A stretch of DNA of 55,752 bases from Acidobacteriota bacterium (lineage in GTDB: Bacteria > Acidobacteriota > Terriglobia > Acidiferrales > UBA7541): NCBI GenBank assembly GCA_003154775.1, contig PMES01000092.1:1-55752 (forward strand). Reading direction: 5' to 3'. Below, one piece after another: positions 8,399-16,812 of this stretch. A model generated the notes under the pieces. The model did not search any database and was not told the DNA's origin. It was given only the letters and a program-made list of their open reading frames with translations. How positions within the stretch are numbered: position 1 is the stretch's first letter; each line of letters starts with the position of its first letter. Both the position numbers and the translations under genes were made by a program.

Positions 8399-8563
8399 CT
8401 ATTTTTTCAGCGCGGCGCGGCGCAGCGCGACGGCTTCCTTCCAGGTGGCGGAGCCTTCTGTGGTCAAGGCGCGCCATGTACTGTTTTTATCGCCCCTCGG
8501 CCACTTTCTAAACTGATACCGTTCCTTTGTGAATTCCAGACCCGTCCAAACGGTAGCACTCAT
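8399..8563 (-). CDS. 54-residue small protein coupled to the upstream gene
   Basis: ATG at 8563 overlaps the TGA of the preceding 349-residue gene (ATGA, four-base overlap), the classic layout of translational coupling. The frame ends with TAG at 8399, 24 bases before the shared terminator hairpin. The product begins MSATVWTGLEFTKERYQF and ends WKEAVALRRAALKK. It is basic, has three Trp and no membrane segment, and the last 20 residues look like one amphipathic helix. I recognise no family. The coupling and the intact start and stop argue for a real gene that a length cut-off would miss. It might be a regulator or cofactor of its operon partner; that is inference. Confidence 0.6.
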   Translation of the reverse strand: MSATVWTGLEFTKERYQFRKWPRGDKNSTWRALTTEGSATWKEAVALRRAALKK

Positions 8564-9609
8564 CGCCCGTCTTTCTGGGGAGTCATTTTCCCGCCGACGC
8601 TGAAGCCGCCTAGCATTAGTTGCTCAACTGCAACTAACCGCGGCCGCTCTGATATGACTCCGCGCTTTACAGTAGCCGCATGCAGAGGAAACCATTGGTT
8701 CGTGCCACGGTCATATCCGTAAGTTATCTTCTGGGGAATAAAGGGCTCCAAGGCCCCATAAAGGGCACGGATGCGATCTCCCATTTCGTAGATTTGACGA
8801 ACTGCGTCGGTCACGGCAGAGGGATCGCTTGAATCCAGTACGAATTCTATCAGGCACGCGCCAAGCTCGCACCGGAAGACCAGTCGGGATTCTCCTTTTA
8901 GTCTTCTTACCACGCTCCTGCCAACCCATTTTGCGAACTCAATTGACCTCTCGCCTGCCTCTTTACCCCATACTTCCAAAAATTTCCTTGAAAACGGGTT
9001 CGAAATAATTGCGAGAAAAGAAATCGAAAAATACAGAATTTTCAGAGGGTCCGCGGCTTTGCGAAAATGGTGGTCCTCATCACGGACAACGCATGAAGGT
9101 GCATCCAGCATCATTTCTTCGATAGTTTGGTGCTCAACCTCGTGAGGATTAAACTCAAGAACGATGTTCCAACTGGGCTCTTCTCCGACCTTCGCTGAGA
9201 CCCCAAACGGCTCATTGGCCAGCTTTGAGAGGTTTACACCGACGTCAGAAAACTTCGGCAGTTTTTCACTGTCGTAGAGGCCCACTACTGCAGCGATAAA
9301 GTGTTCAGCCGACAGGGGAGCATAAAAAACGTCTGCTGCGATCACACGACCAACGGCTTGGGACAGCGGATCGTGTTGGTGCCCTAGCCACATACCTCTT
9401 TCCCGGATAGATCGCACCATCTGTTCAAGATGATAGAGCTCAAAGGATTCTCCTTGCCTGTCGATACCTGTGCCAGCAAGCACGCACGACTCAATCCTGG
9501 CAAAATGCTCCTCAGGGTATATCTTATGTTCTTCAATCGAATTTATGACGGATCGAGCAAAAGCCGATGCTTCTGGGCATTGATCGAACAGGCTCGCAAT
9601 AGCTGTCAT
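8560..9609 (-). CDS. Unknown protein with a prohead-protease-like N-terminal domain
   Basis: 349 residues with no assignable family. Residues about 35-145 follow the pattern of S78/U35-type phage prohead proteases: GTGIDRQGESFELYHLEQ, a short helix, WLGHQHD with His77 and His79 where the catalytic His lies, then PFGVSAKV with Ser138 in the place of the SxG nucleophile block. A hydrophobic segment (189-204, ILYFSISFLAIISNPF) and a charged C-terminal half (215-349) follow. The start ATG at 9609 has no clear ribosome-binding site. It forms an operon with the 54-residue gene and converges on the Shedu-like gene, which makes a defence role reasonable but unproven. The protease likeness is by eye and could be a shared fold without activity. 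Confidence 0.6.
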   Translation of the reverse strand: MTAIASLFDQCPEASAFARSVINSIEEHKIYPEEHFARIESCVLAGTGIDRQGESFELYHLEQMVRSIRERGMWLGHQHDPLSQAVGRVIAADVFYAPLSAEHFIAAVVGLYDSEKLPKFSDVGVNLSKLANEPFGVSAKVGEEPSWNIVLEFNPHEVEHQTIEEMMLDAPSCVVRDEDHHFRKAADPLKILYFSISFLAIISNPFSRKFLEVWGKEAGERSIEFAKWVGRSVVRRLKGESRLVFRCELGACLIEFVLDSSDPSAVTDAVRQIYEMGDRIRALYGALEPFIPQKITYGYDRGTNQWFPLHAATVKRGVISERPRLVAVEQLMLGGFSVGGKMTPQKDGR

Positions 9610-9826
9610 TGAGCGAATTGTACACCTTTGTCTCCACTATGCGCCGTATGACTCCTGTGCACATAAACAGACGTGCATATTTCGGCCATTGCGCTCCGCT
9701 GGTGGCCCACCCCTAACTCCTGATGCGAATTCGGAGTGGCGGGTGGCACAGTTTTAACTTCTGAAACGAATCTGGGTTGCAGGCGGTTTCGGGTTTGGAG
9801 GGGAGCGGGGCGCCCGGATTCCTGAA

Positions 9827-9934
9827 TCACCGTGGACGGAAGACCCGATGAGCGAGTAGGGACAAAAGGAGAATCGCTAGAAAGATCGCCATCAAGACCT
9901 GTAGGGCAGTTTTCTTAATGCGTTTGGTGTTCAC
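9827..9934 (-). CDS. Possible 35-residue single-pass membrane protein
   Basis: GTG at 9934 opens a 35-residue frame: a basic N-terminus (MNTKRIKKTALQ), a run of about 18 hydrophobic residues (VLMAIFLAILLLSLLA) and a basic tail ending in PRPR-like sequence before TGA. The composition is that of a small membrane protein and unlike random sequence. No convincing ribosome-binding site is seen, and the frame is short, so this remains a candidate. Confidence 0.3.
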   Translation of the reverse strand: MNTKRIKKTALQVLMAIFLAILLLSLLAHRVFRPR

Positions 9935-10191
9935 GGAGCAATGCCACAGGAAGCGGCGGTCGGTGTCAAGAAGATAATCGCGGTTAGAGTTGAAGAGTGC
10001 AAAAGTTCAAGAGTTAAAGAGTGGAAGAGACAAGAGAAGAGGGAGCGGGTGGTGGAGTGATGATCCCATTGAGCGGGGCGAGGATCGATGCAGCCACGAT
10101 CCCTCGACTGCGCGGTCCGACGCGCCATAATTCGGCGCGCAAGACAAATCGGGCCGCTCCGGTCGGGATGACAACGGGGGAGAAGCGCGGG

Positions 10192-10207
10192 TGTCGGCGC
10201 GCCGACA
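10192..10207. repeat. Perfect palindrome TGTCGGCGCGCCGACA, copy 2
   Basis: Exact second copy of the 16-base palindrome at 6633-6648. Confidence 0.7.
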
Positions 10208-10248
10208 TTCCGCCGGGCGAGTGGCGAGCAAGGAGGGAGAAAGAAAAG

Positions 10249-10280
10249 AAGCAGATCCCTCGCGTTGCTCGGGATGACAA
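10249..10280. repeat. Dispersed CAGATCCCTCG...CGGGATGACAA repeat
   Basis: A 32-base unit whose ends (GCAGATCCCTCG and CGGGATGACAA) recur at 12993-13026 in reverse orientation and at 28612-28645 in the same orientation. Internal CCCTCG/CGGG complementarity gives a small hairpin. It belongs to a common intergenic repeat family of this genome. Confidence 0.75.
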
Positions 10281-10370
10281 AGGGGGAGGGCCGCGGGCGG
10301 CAGGATAGAGAGGAGAAACCCAAGAGCACAGGCCCTTCGAGGCTCAGGATGAACAAGAGTGCCTGCGCCA

Positions 10371-10538
10371 CAAGGCACGAAGCACGAGTGACGAATTACG
10401 AGTCACGGGTCACGAAACACGACTCACGGGTCAAGGCGGGGGAGGTTTGAGGGGTTTGTTTTTTGGTGGCTTTATGTCGGAGCTGAAGCTCCGACCCCCT
10501 AAAGATGGTCACGGGTCACGAAGCACGAGTCACGAGAC
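10371..10538. repeat. Degenerate CACGAGTCACGGGT tandem units and a GGAGCTGAAGCTCC element
   Basis: 10371-10435 and 10508-10538 are built from irregular 7-8 base units of the form (A/G)TCACGA(A/G) repeated about a dozen times. Between them, 10474-10501 is a 28-base block containing the palindrome GGAGCTGAAGCTCC that recurs exactly at 28816-28843. Confidence 0.65.
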
Positions 10539-10541
10539 GTT

Positions 10542-10646
10542 CTAGCGGGCGCGGGCGATGACCATTGTTAAGTCATCGGATTGTTCACCGACGTTGAATT
10601 GTTGCACGGCGTTCTGGATGGCGGCGACGATGCCTTTCGGCCGCAA
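10542..10646 (-). pseudogene. C-terminal relic of an RsbU/SpoIIE-type PP2C phosphatase
   Basis: On the minus strand about 33 codons read PKGIVAAIQNAVQQF, NVGEQSDDLTMVIARAR and a TAG stop. The ending GEQSDDLTMVIAR is the metal-binding C-terminus of RsbU/SpoIIE-type serine phosphatases (QxDDxTxVV). An in-frame TAA lies just upstream of the readable part and no N-terminal portion follows, so the gene is gone apart from its tail. The divergent TPM-domain gene starts immediately beyond the break point. Confidence 0.65.
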
Positions 10647-10690
10647 TTATGAGAGAATTCGCCCAGCGGCTGCTCCCCAGACCCCCGCAG

Positions 10691-11521
10691 ATGAGAAGAT
10701 ACTTCGCAAAAGGAATCTGCTATTTCGTGTGGCTCCTGCTACTTGCGGGCGGGGCCGCGCGCGCCGAAAATATCAAGCAGATTCGTCCGACCGGTTACGT
10801 GACCGACCTCGCGGGCATCATTCAACCGCAGACAAAATCCCAACTGGAAGCCCTGTGCACGGAACTCGAACAGAAGACCGGCGCGCAGATGGCCATCGTT
10901 ACGGTGAAATCGCTCGATGGCAATGACGTCCAGACCTACGCGAACGATTTGTATAAACAGCTCGGCATTGGCCAAAAAAAGCAAGACAACGGTGTGATGC
11001 TGCTCGTAGCGCCGAACGATCGGAAGTACTGGACGGAGGTTGGCTACGGCCTCGAACCAGTGATCAACGACGCGCGCGCGGGAGATGCCGGACGCCTGCT
11101 GGTTCCCTATTTCCGGCAAGGCGACTACAACAGCGGCATAGCTGCGACCGCATGGCAGTTGGCAAAATATATTGCCGATGATAAAGGGGTGACGCTGACC
11201 GGAATGCCGCAGCTCCGGCAGGCCCCTCAGGACGAAGATCATGACTTCAGTGGCATCTGGGTCTGGCTCGTCCTTGGCGTCATCGTCTTTTTCGTGCTTG
11301 CAAGCCGCGGCGGCTCCAGTTCCGGCCGGCGCGGCGGAGGGATGGGCACCGGCCTCTTGATCGGTTCCATCCTTGGCAGCATGGGTGGCCGAGGCCGCGG
11401 CGGGTGGGGCAACTCCGGCGGAGGTTGGGGTGGCGGCGGTGGCTGGGGCGGCGGCGGTGGCGGGTTCGGTGGATTTGGCGGCGGGGCGAGCGGTGGCGGC
11501 GGCGCGGGTGGAAGCTGGTAA
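10691..11521 (+). CDS. TPM-domain protein with glycine-rich tail (YgcG family)
   Basis: Exported and membrane-anchored TPM (TLP18.3/Psb32/MOLO-1) protein of about 276 residues. The chosen start opens the signal segment MRRYFAKGICYFVWLLLLAGGAARA; an upstream ATG (10649) would add 14 residues. The TPM domain follows with VTDLAGIIQPQTKSQLEALC, QKTGAQMAIVTV and DNGVMLLVAPNDRKYWTEVG, then a transmembrane helix (IWVWLVLGVIVFFVLA) and a tail of GGGWGGGGGG repeats. TPM proteins of this type usually sit beside LemA, and LemA is two genes downstream here. Role in cell-envelope stress is assumed from the family; the biochemical activity is not established. Confidence 0.88.
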   Translation: MRRYFAKGICYFVWLLLLAGGAARAENIKQIRPTGYVTDLAGIIQPQTKSQLEALCTELEQKTGAQMAIVTVKSLDGNDVQTYANDLYKQLGIGQKKQDNGVMLLVAPNDRKYWTEVGYGLEPVINDARAGDAGRLLVPYFRQGDYNSGIAATAWQLAKYIADDKGVTLTGMPQLRQAPQDEDHDFSGIWVWLVLGVIVFFVLASRGGSSSGRRGGGMGTGLLIGSILGSMGGRGRGGWGNSGGGWGGGGGWGGGGGGFGGFGGGASGGGGAGGSW

Positions 11522-11544
11522 GAGAGATTCTCTGATTGTGGGTG

Positions 11545-12285
11545 ATGGCCATGGAAGCAAAGCTGGCAGAGCTGGTGAGCAGGTTGAAAGAAGCGGCAGG
11601 CAAGAACCTGGAATCCGTGATCCTCTATGGGTCCGCGGCCCGCGGCGAATTCCGCCCCGGCGCCTCGGACCTGAATGTTCTGTGCACGTTGGTGCAGATC
11701 GACGTCAACGAGATGCAGCGTCTGGCCCCGGCAGTGGGCTGGTGGGTTCGGGAAATGAAAGAGCCCGCTCCCCTGTTTTTCCTGACCGAAGAGTTACAGC
11801 GCTCGACCGATGTGTTCGCGATCGAGAGCCTGGATGTGAAGCGCTCGCACCGCGTGCTCTTCGGAAGAGACGTCGTCTCGGATTTGCAAATTCCCATGAA
11901 CCTGCACCGCGTGGAAGTGGAGCATGAGCTGCGTCTGCTGCTGCTCCGCCTGCGGCAGCATCTGCTGCACGCGGGCAGAAATGAACTGGAACTTCTTGCC
12001 GTACTGAAGCGCTCCATCTCCAGCGCCGCGACATTGCTTCGCCACACGCTGCTGGCCTTTGGCGAGGAGCCTCCCCAGGGAGCGCCGAATATCTTCGCGC
12101 GCGTCGAGGAACTCACCGGGGCCAAGGCGGAGGCCTTCTCCCGAATTTACAGCCACCGGGAGACCGGCGCGATCGAGGGCGATTCGCTGGCGGCTTACGA
12201 TGCGTACATGCACGCGCTGGAAAAAGTGATCGTGGCGCTCGACGGGATGGTACCGAAGCGCGAATGGCAGCGAGCGGGACACTAG
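11545..12285 (+). CDS. Minimal nucleotidyltransferase-domain protein
   Basis: About 246 residues. The N-terminus has the polymerase-beta-type nucleotidyltransferase signature VILYGSAARGEF...GASDLNVL (GS, then D with a second acidic position replaced by Asn: SDLN instead of SDLD). The C-terminal half (about 130-240) is helical and could be a HEPN-like partner domain on one chain. ATG 11545 or 11551 is more likely than the upstream TTG. It sits 23 bases after the TPM gene and 31 before lemA, so it is part of that operon. The SDLN change may weaken metal binding. Substrate unknown. Confidence 0.7.
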   Translation: MAMEAKLAELVSRLKEAAGKNLESVILYGSAARGEFRPGASDLNVLCTLVQIDVNEMQRLAPAVGWWVREMKEPAPLFFLTEELQRSTDVFAIESLDVKRSHRVLFGRDVVSDLQIPMNLHRVEVEHELRLLLLRLRQHLLHAGRNELELLAVLKRSISSAATLLRHTLLAFGEEPPQGAPNIFARVEELTGAKAEAFSRIYSHRETGAIEGDSLAAYDAYMHALEKVIVALDGMVPKREWQRAGH

Positions 12286-12316
12286 ATTTTCTGGAACTTC
12301 AATCCTCGAGGTGCCT

Positions 12317-12931
<615 letters not shown>

Positions 12932-12992
12932 CCGGTAGAACCTCACGAATAGCGCACACGCACACAGCGGATTCCCGGCCAACGCTCATTCA

Positions 12993-13026
12993 TTGTCATC
13001 CCGAGCGAAGCGAGGGATCTGCTTTT
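12993..13026. repeat. Dispersed TTGTCATCCCGAGCG...GAGGGATCTGC repeat
   Basis: Reverse-orientation member of the repeat at 10249-10280 and 28612-28645. GAGCGAAGCGAG-type internal symmetry gives a hairpin. Confidence 0.75.
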
Positions 13027-13051
13027 CGCAAGAGACCAGAAAACAACGATG

Positions 13052-13085
13052 GGGCACGGGAATCCTGTGCCCTATCTTTTTATTT
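13052..13085 (+). terminator. Rho-independent terminator of the TPM-lemA operon
   Basis: GGGCACGGG-AAT-CCTGTGCCC forms nine base pairs (one G-U) with a three-base loop, followed by TATCTTTTTATTT. This is a strong terminator on the plus strand and fits the end of the three-gene operon, 120 bases after lemA. Confidence 0.85.
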
Positions 13086-13275
13086 AAGGAATTCGCTGGG
13101 TAGCATGTGAAAGTGGTGCACGCCGTTTTCACGCTGCACGGAATACTGCCAGCGATCGTACAGAGCCGAATGCAGGCCGCGTTGCACCGATTCGCAAATC
13201 CCGATGTCTTCCCGCTGCACCTGATCGCTGAAGTCCACCGCCTTGCGGATGCGATCCTGAAGATGCTCCGGCTAT
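13080..13275 (-). pseudogene. C-terminal relic of a Rieske ring-hydroxylating oxygenase
   Basis: About 64 codons on the minus strand end at TAA 13080. They read HLQDRIRKAVDFSDQVQRED, IGICESVQRGLHSALYDRWQ and YSVQRENGVHHFHMLPSEF. The block VQRG.....YDR..YSV.RE.GVHHFH is the C-terminal signature of Rieske oxygenase alpha subunits. An in-frame TAG sits directly upstream, and the Rieske and mononuclear-iron domains are missing. The remnant lies just downstream of mmsA on the same strand and overlaps the tail of the plus-strand terminator. Confidence 0.7.
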
Positions 13276-13307
13276 TTGTGGAGAATTCGCCCTCCCAGCC
13301 CAGTCCC

Positions 13308-14801
13308 TCAGAACTTGCGCGTCTCCTGCCGTGACCACCGCTCGATCACGATTTTCGATTCCGTGTAAAACTCCACCGCGTCTTTTCCCTGGGCGTGCAG
13401 AATCCCGAAAAAACTTTCCTTCCAGCCGCTGAACGGGAAATAGGCCATCGGGGCGGCCACGCCAATATTGATGCCGATATTGCCCGCAGGCGCTTCGTAC
13501 CGGAATTTGCGCGCCGCCGCTCCACTCGTGGTGAAAAGCGATGCCTGATTCCCGTAGGGACTCTTGCGAATGCATTCGATGGCCTCATCGATGTTGCTGG
13601 CGTGGATGAGGCTGAGCACAGGGCCGAAGATTTCCGTATTGGCAAGCGAACTCGCCGCCGGAACACCGTCCAGAATCGTGGGTTTCAGGAAATTCCCATT
13701 TTCGTAGCCGGCGATCTTCAGATTCCGGCCATCCACGATGGGCTTGGCGCCGTCGCTCACGCCCGTCGCAATCAGCGATTCGATCCGCTGTTTGCTTTCC
13801 CGCGTGATCACGGGCCCCATCTGCACACCGGCGTCGAGACCGTTTCCCACTCTAATCGAGGATGCGGCCTCGGCGATGGCGTCTCGGAAGGTTTTCTGCG
13901 CCTCGCCTATCGTCATCGCAACCGAAACAGCCAGGCAGCGCTGCCCGGCGCAGCCAAATGCCGAATCGCTGATGATCTGCCTGGCCAGGTCCATGTCTGC
14001 ATCCGGCAGAACAATCACGTGATTTTTCGCGCCGCCCTGGCATTGCATCCGCTTGCCGCTCGCCGCGGAACGCTGGTACACATGCTTGGCCACCGGCGTC
14101 GAACCAACGAAACTCACCGCGCGAATCGCTGGATGATCGCAAAGCGCGTCAACCACTTCCCTGCCGCCGTTGATCAGATTCACGACGCCCTTCGGAATCC
14201 CCGTCTTCTCGATCAACTCGATGGCCCGCCGCATCGTGAGCGGGACCCGCTCGCTGGGCTTCAGAACCAGCGTATTCCCGCAGGCCATCGCGTAGGGCAG
14301 GAACCAGAACGGGATCATCGCCGGAAAATTAAACGGCGTGATCGCCGCGACAACGCCTAGCGGCTGCCTTATCAGCGTCTCATCCACTCCCGGCGTGATG
14401 TCCTCCAGGTTATACCCCTGCATCATCATCGGAATGCCGCAGGCCACTTCGACATTCTCGATTCCGCGCCGGATTTCCGCCTTCGCTTCGGTGAAGGTCT
14501 TGCCGTTTTCCAGCGTGATCAGTCTGGCGATCTCGTCAACGTGATCTTCCAGCAGGAATTTCAGCTTGAACAGATATTGAATGCGCTCTCCCGGTGGAGT
14601 GCGGCGCCACGCAGGAAAGGCCTCGGCGGCCGCTTGCACGGCTGCGTCCACATCGGCTGCTGTGGAAAGCGGCGTGCGCGCAATCCGTTCGCCAGTCGCG
14701 GGATTCGTGACGTCGAGAAACTCCGTGGCGGCAGACTTATGCCACGCCCCGCCAAAATAATTCTGAATTTCGATGGCCTGCGAGGTGACGCCACTGCTCA
14801 T
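13308..14801 (-). CDS. mmsA: Methylmalonate-semialdehyde dehydrogenase (CoA-acylating)
   Basis: Converts methylmalonate or malonate semialdehyde plus CoA and NAD to propionyl- or acetyl-CoA and CO2, in valine, beta-alanine or inositol breakdown. 497 residues, normal for MmsA/IolA. The subfamily is shown by [19 protein letters not shown] and [13 protein letters not shown]. The catalytic Cys is in GQRCLA (Cys289). GGAGC lies eight bases before the ATG. No other valine or inositol genes adjoin it; only an oxygenase relic follows. Cytoplasmic homotetramer by family. Confidence 0.95.
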   Translation of the reverse strand: MSSGVTSQAIEIQNYFGGAWHKSAATEFLDVTNPATGERIARTPLSTAADVDAAVQAAAEAFPAWRRTPPGERIQYLFKLKFLLEDHVDEIARLITLENGKTFTEAKAEIRRGIENVEVACGIPMMMQGYNLEDITPGVDETLIRQPLGVVAAITPFNFPAMIPFWFLPYAMACGNTLVLKPSERVPLTMRRAIELIEKTGIPKGVVNLINGGREVVDALCDHPAIRAVSFVGSTPVAKHVYQRSAASGKRMQCQGGAKNHVIVLPDADMDLARQIISDSAFGCAGQRCLAVSVAMTIGEAQKTFRDAIAEAASSIRVGNGLDAGVQMGPVITRESKQRIESLIATGVSDGAKPIVDGRNLKIAGYENGNFLKPTILDGVPAASSLANTEIFGPVLSLIHASNIDEAIECIRKSPYGNQASLFTTSGAAARKFRYEAPAGNIGINIGVAAPMAYFPFSGWKESFFGILHAQGKDAVEFYTESKIVIERWSRQETRKF

Positions 14802-14977
14802 GAGGGTTGCTCCGTGCCTCCGGAAGCGATCCGGCAGGGCTTGCAGTATGAAGGATGGCGGTCGGGAAGACCGGCGTAACGAGGTGCCAGTTTACCAAAT
14901 TTATGAAAGGTTGCGTAAATCGGAGGGGACCACACCGCTTTCGCGGCGAACCGACGCGGCGCGGCGCCCGCAATATG

Positions 14978-15958
14978 CTACTTGGCCGCTGCGTAGGCCT
15001 CGTACGCCGCGCCTATCAGCGGCGCGGATTCATTCAGAACAATGGACACCGGAATCTTGGCCATCATCTCTGCATATTGCCACTTATCCCTGAACGCGTT
15101 GAAAAACGTTCCGTCCTTCATTTTTTCGAGAATTTTCACGGCAATCCCGCCGGCAACGTAAACCCCGCCCAGCGCCAGCACTTTCAGCGCAAGGTTGCCC
15201 GCCTCCGCGCCGTACATCGCGGTCCACAGGTCAAGCGTGTCCACGCATACGGGGCAGCTCCTATCCAACCCACTCTTGGTGATGAACGGAGCGGGATCCG
15301 CATCAGGATCATCAAAAATCGGGTGCTTCACATCCGGCGCGATGAATTCGTGCAGGGTGCGGAATCCCCGCCCGGAAAGAATCTGCTCCCCGCTGACTTG
15401 CGGATAGCGGCGCAGCATGAAGCGCAGCAGTTCAACCTGGCGATCCGTGTGCGGCGCGAAATCGGAGTGTCCGCCTTCCGATGGCACCACTTTATACCGC
15501 GAGTCATCCCAGAACAGGATCGACTCGCCGAGCCCCGTCCCTGCGGCGAGCAGCGCGCGGGTCGCATCGGGCACTGCTGAGCCCTCATTCAGCACGCAAA
15601 AATCTTCGGGAGGAAGATGCCCCAGGCTGTGCCCCGTCGCACCCAGGTCGTTCATCAGCACGATGCGTTTTACGTTCAGCTCCTGCGATAGATGTTCCGC
15701 ATCGACAACCCAGGGCAGATTGGTGGCATGGATGCGGTTGTTGATCACTGGCCCGGCCACGCCAAAACCGGCGGCACGCACCCTTTCGTGGCGCAGGTAA
15801 GGCTCGGCCTGCCGGGCAAACTCCTTCACCAGAAGATCAAACTTCCCAAACTCCTTGCTGGGGAAGCGTTGCCGGTAGACAACCTCCAACTTCCCGTTGT
15901 TTTCGGTGAACAGCGCCAGATTGCACTTGGTACCGCCAACATCACCGGCGAGAATCAC
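14978..15958 (-). CDS. glk: Glucokinase
   Basis: Phosphorylates glucose with ATP to glucose 6-phosphate. The hexokinase-fold phosphate motif is AGDVGGTKCNLALF, with GFGVAGPV, the active-site NDLGATGHS and AAGTGLGES following; this is the PF02685-type glucokinase rather than a ROK kinase. The start is taken as GTG 15958, since GGGAGG sits five bases before it; the longer frame starting at TTG 15973 would place that ribosome-binding site inside the gene. About 326 residues. It follows the broken zwf but has its own promoter with an overlapping LacI-type operator. Cytoplasmic. Confidence 0.94.
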   Translation of the reverse strand: MILAGDVGGTKCNLALFTENNGKLEVVYRQRFPSKEFGKFDLLVKEFARQAEPYLRHERVRAAGFGVAGPVINNRIHATNLPWVVDAEHLSQELNVKRIVLMNDLGATGHSLGHLPPEDFCVLNEGSAVPDATRALLAAGTGLGESILFWDDSRYKVVPSEGGHSDFAPHTDRQVELLRFMLRRYPQVSGEQILSGRGFRTLHEFIAPDVKHPIFDDPDADPAPFITKSGLDRSCPVCVDTLDLWTAMYGAEAGNLALKVLALGGVYVAGGIAVKILEKMKDGTFFNAFRDKWQYAEMMAKIPVSIVLNESAPLIGAAYEAYAAAK

Positions 15959-15982
15959 GGGACCTCCCGTCAAACCTTGATT

Positions 15983-16021
15983 GTTAAACCGATTTAATAA
16001 GAAGCCGATGAAAATTGCAAG
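15983..16021 (-). promoter_or_regulatory. glk promoter with overlapping LacI-type operator
   Basis: On the minus strand CTTGCA (16021-16016), a 16-base spacer and TATTAA (15999-15994) form a sigma-70-like promoter. The operator GTTAAACCGATTTAAT (15983-15998, plus strand) overlaps the -10 box and covers the expected start site. It matches the TonB-receptor site (TTAATCCGATTTAATA) at 14 of 15 positions, and the -10/operator offset is identical. Binding would exclude RNA polymerase. Confidence 0.65.
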
Positions 16022-16062
16022 TTTTTCTTCGCGCGATTCCCGCCATCCCGGTCATTCCCCTG

Positions 16063-16762
16063 TCATGGGTTGTACCACTGCCGCGCTTCGCGTTCGAGCA
16101 ATTGGTCGGATTCGCGCGGGCCCCAGGTGCTCGAAGCGTATTGCGCCACGCTCACGCTTTTCGCCGCACTCCAGACTTCCAGGATAGGTTCCACCAGCGA
16201 CCACGCCGCCTCCACCGAATCCCCGCGATCAAACAGTGTCGCGTCGCCCCGCAGACAATCGTTCAACAGGGTGGCGTATGCGGTTCGCGACATTCCCCCA
16301 AATCTCTCGCGGTAGATGAAATTCATCGTCACATTGCCGATGCTCATTTCCGTACCCGGCCTTTTGGCCCCAAACGATACCGAAATTCCTTCATCCGGCT
16401 GAATATTCAAAATCAGGCGGTTCGGCTCCACTTCCCGTTCCCGGAAAACGATGTGCGGCGCGCGCTTGAATTGAATCATGATTTCCGTGCTGCGCTTGGC
16501 CAGGCGTTTCCCCGTGCGCAGATAAAACGGCACGCCCGCCCAGCGCCAGTTGTCGATCAGCAGCCGCATGGCCACGAATGTCTCCGTGCGCGAATCCGAT
16601 GATCGCATAGCGCTCCCCCAACGATTTGTATTGCGCCAGGTCGTACATCGCGGGAATGACCTTGCGCTTCGCCAGGTCTCCCGAAGCCCCGAACAGGATC
16701 ACGGCACAGGGGCCGGCGGCACCACCGTAGATGGAACCAGAGCGATTGGTTTCTTCGGGCAT
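16063..16762 (-). pseudogene. zwf: Glucose-6-phosphate dehydrogenase gene with the middle deleted
   Basis: The start is intact: GGAGG before ATG 16762 and MPEETNRSGSIYGG leading to the NADP site ILFGASGDLAKRKVIPAMYD. After YAIIGFA the sequence jumps to the C-terminal part, DSRTETFVAMRLLIDNWRWA and GVPFYLRTGKRL through to the normal end near QWYNP, in another reading frame. About 45 N-terminal and 180 C-terminal residues remain of roughly 490-510; the missing 265-280 include the catalytic RIDHYLGKE region. GATTCGCGC at 16588-16596 belongs to both sides of the join, which suggests deletion between 9-base direct repeats. Neither fragment can be active. Confidence 0.9.
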
Positions 16763-16812
16763 CCACTTCCTCCGGAAAAAGGTTGAAAATAAGCCTAAAC
16801 GCTGCCCAGTGA

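Larger units (their letters stand above)
9935..10541. other. Repeat-filled intergenic region
   Basis: No gene is supported here. The stretch is a patchwork of dispersed repeats: CCCTCG...CGGGATGACAA blocks near 10097 and 10249, the TGTCGGCGCGCCGACA palindrome, TCACGAGTCACGA-type degenerate tandem units, and the GGAGCTGAAGCTCC element. A relic of an RsbU-type phosphatase begins right after it. Such repeat pile-ups mark a permissive insertion zone. Confidence 0.6.

Noticed and set aside
8130-8477. Minus-strand frame overlapping the end of the Shedu-like gene
   Set aside because: Shadow of the Shedu-like gene and of the 54-residue gene in another frame; no start signal and no conserved pattern.
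9931-10450. Several overlapping frames of 88-146 codons in the repeat region
   Set aside because: Built from repeats with Ser/Arg/Pro-rich products in all frames; none has a ribosome-binding site or domain.
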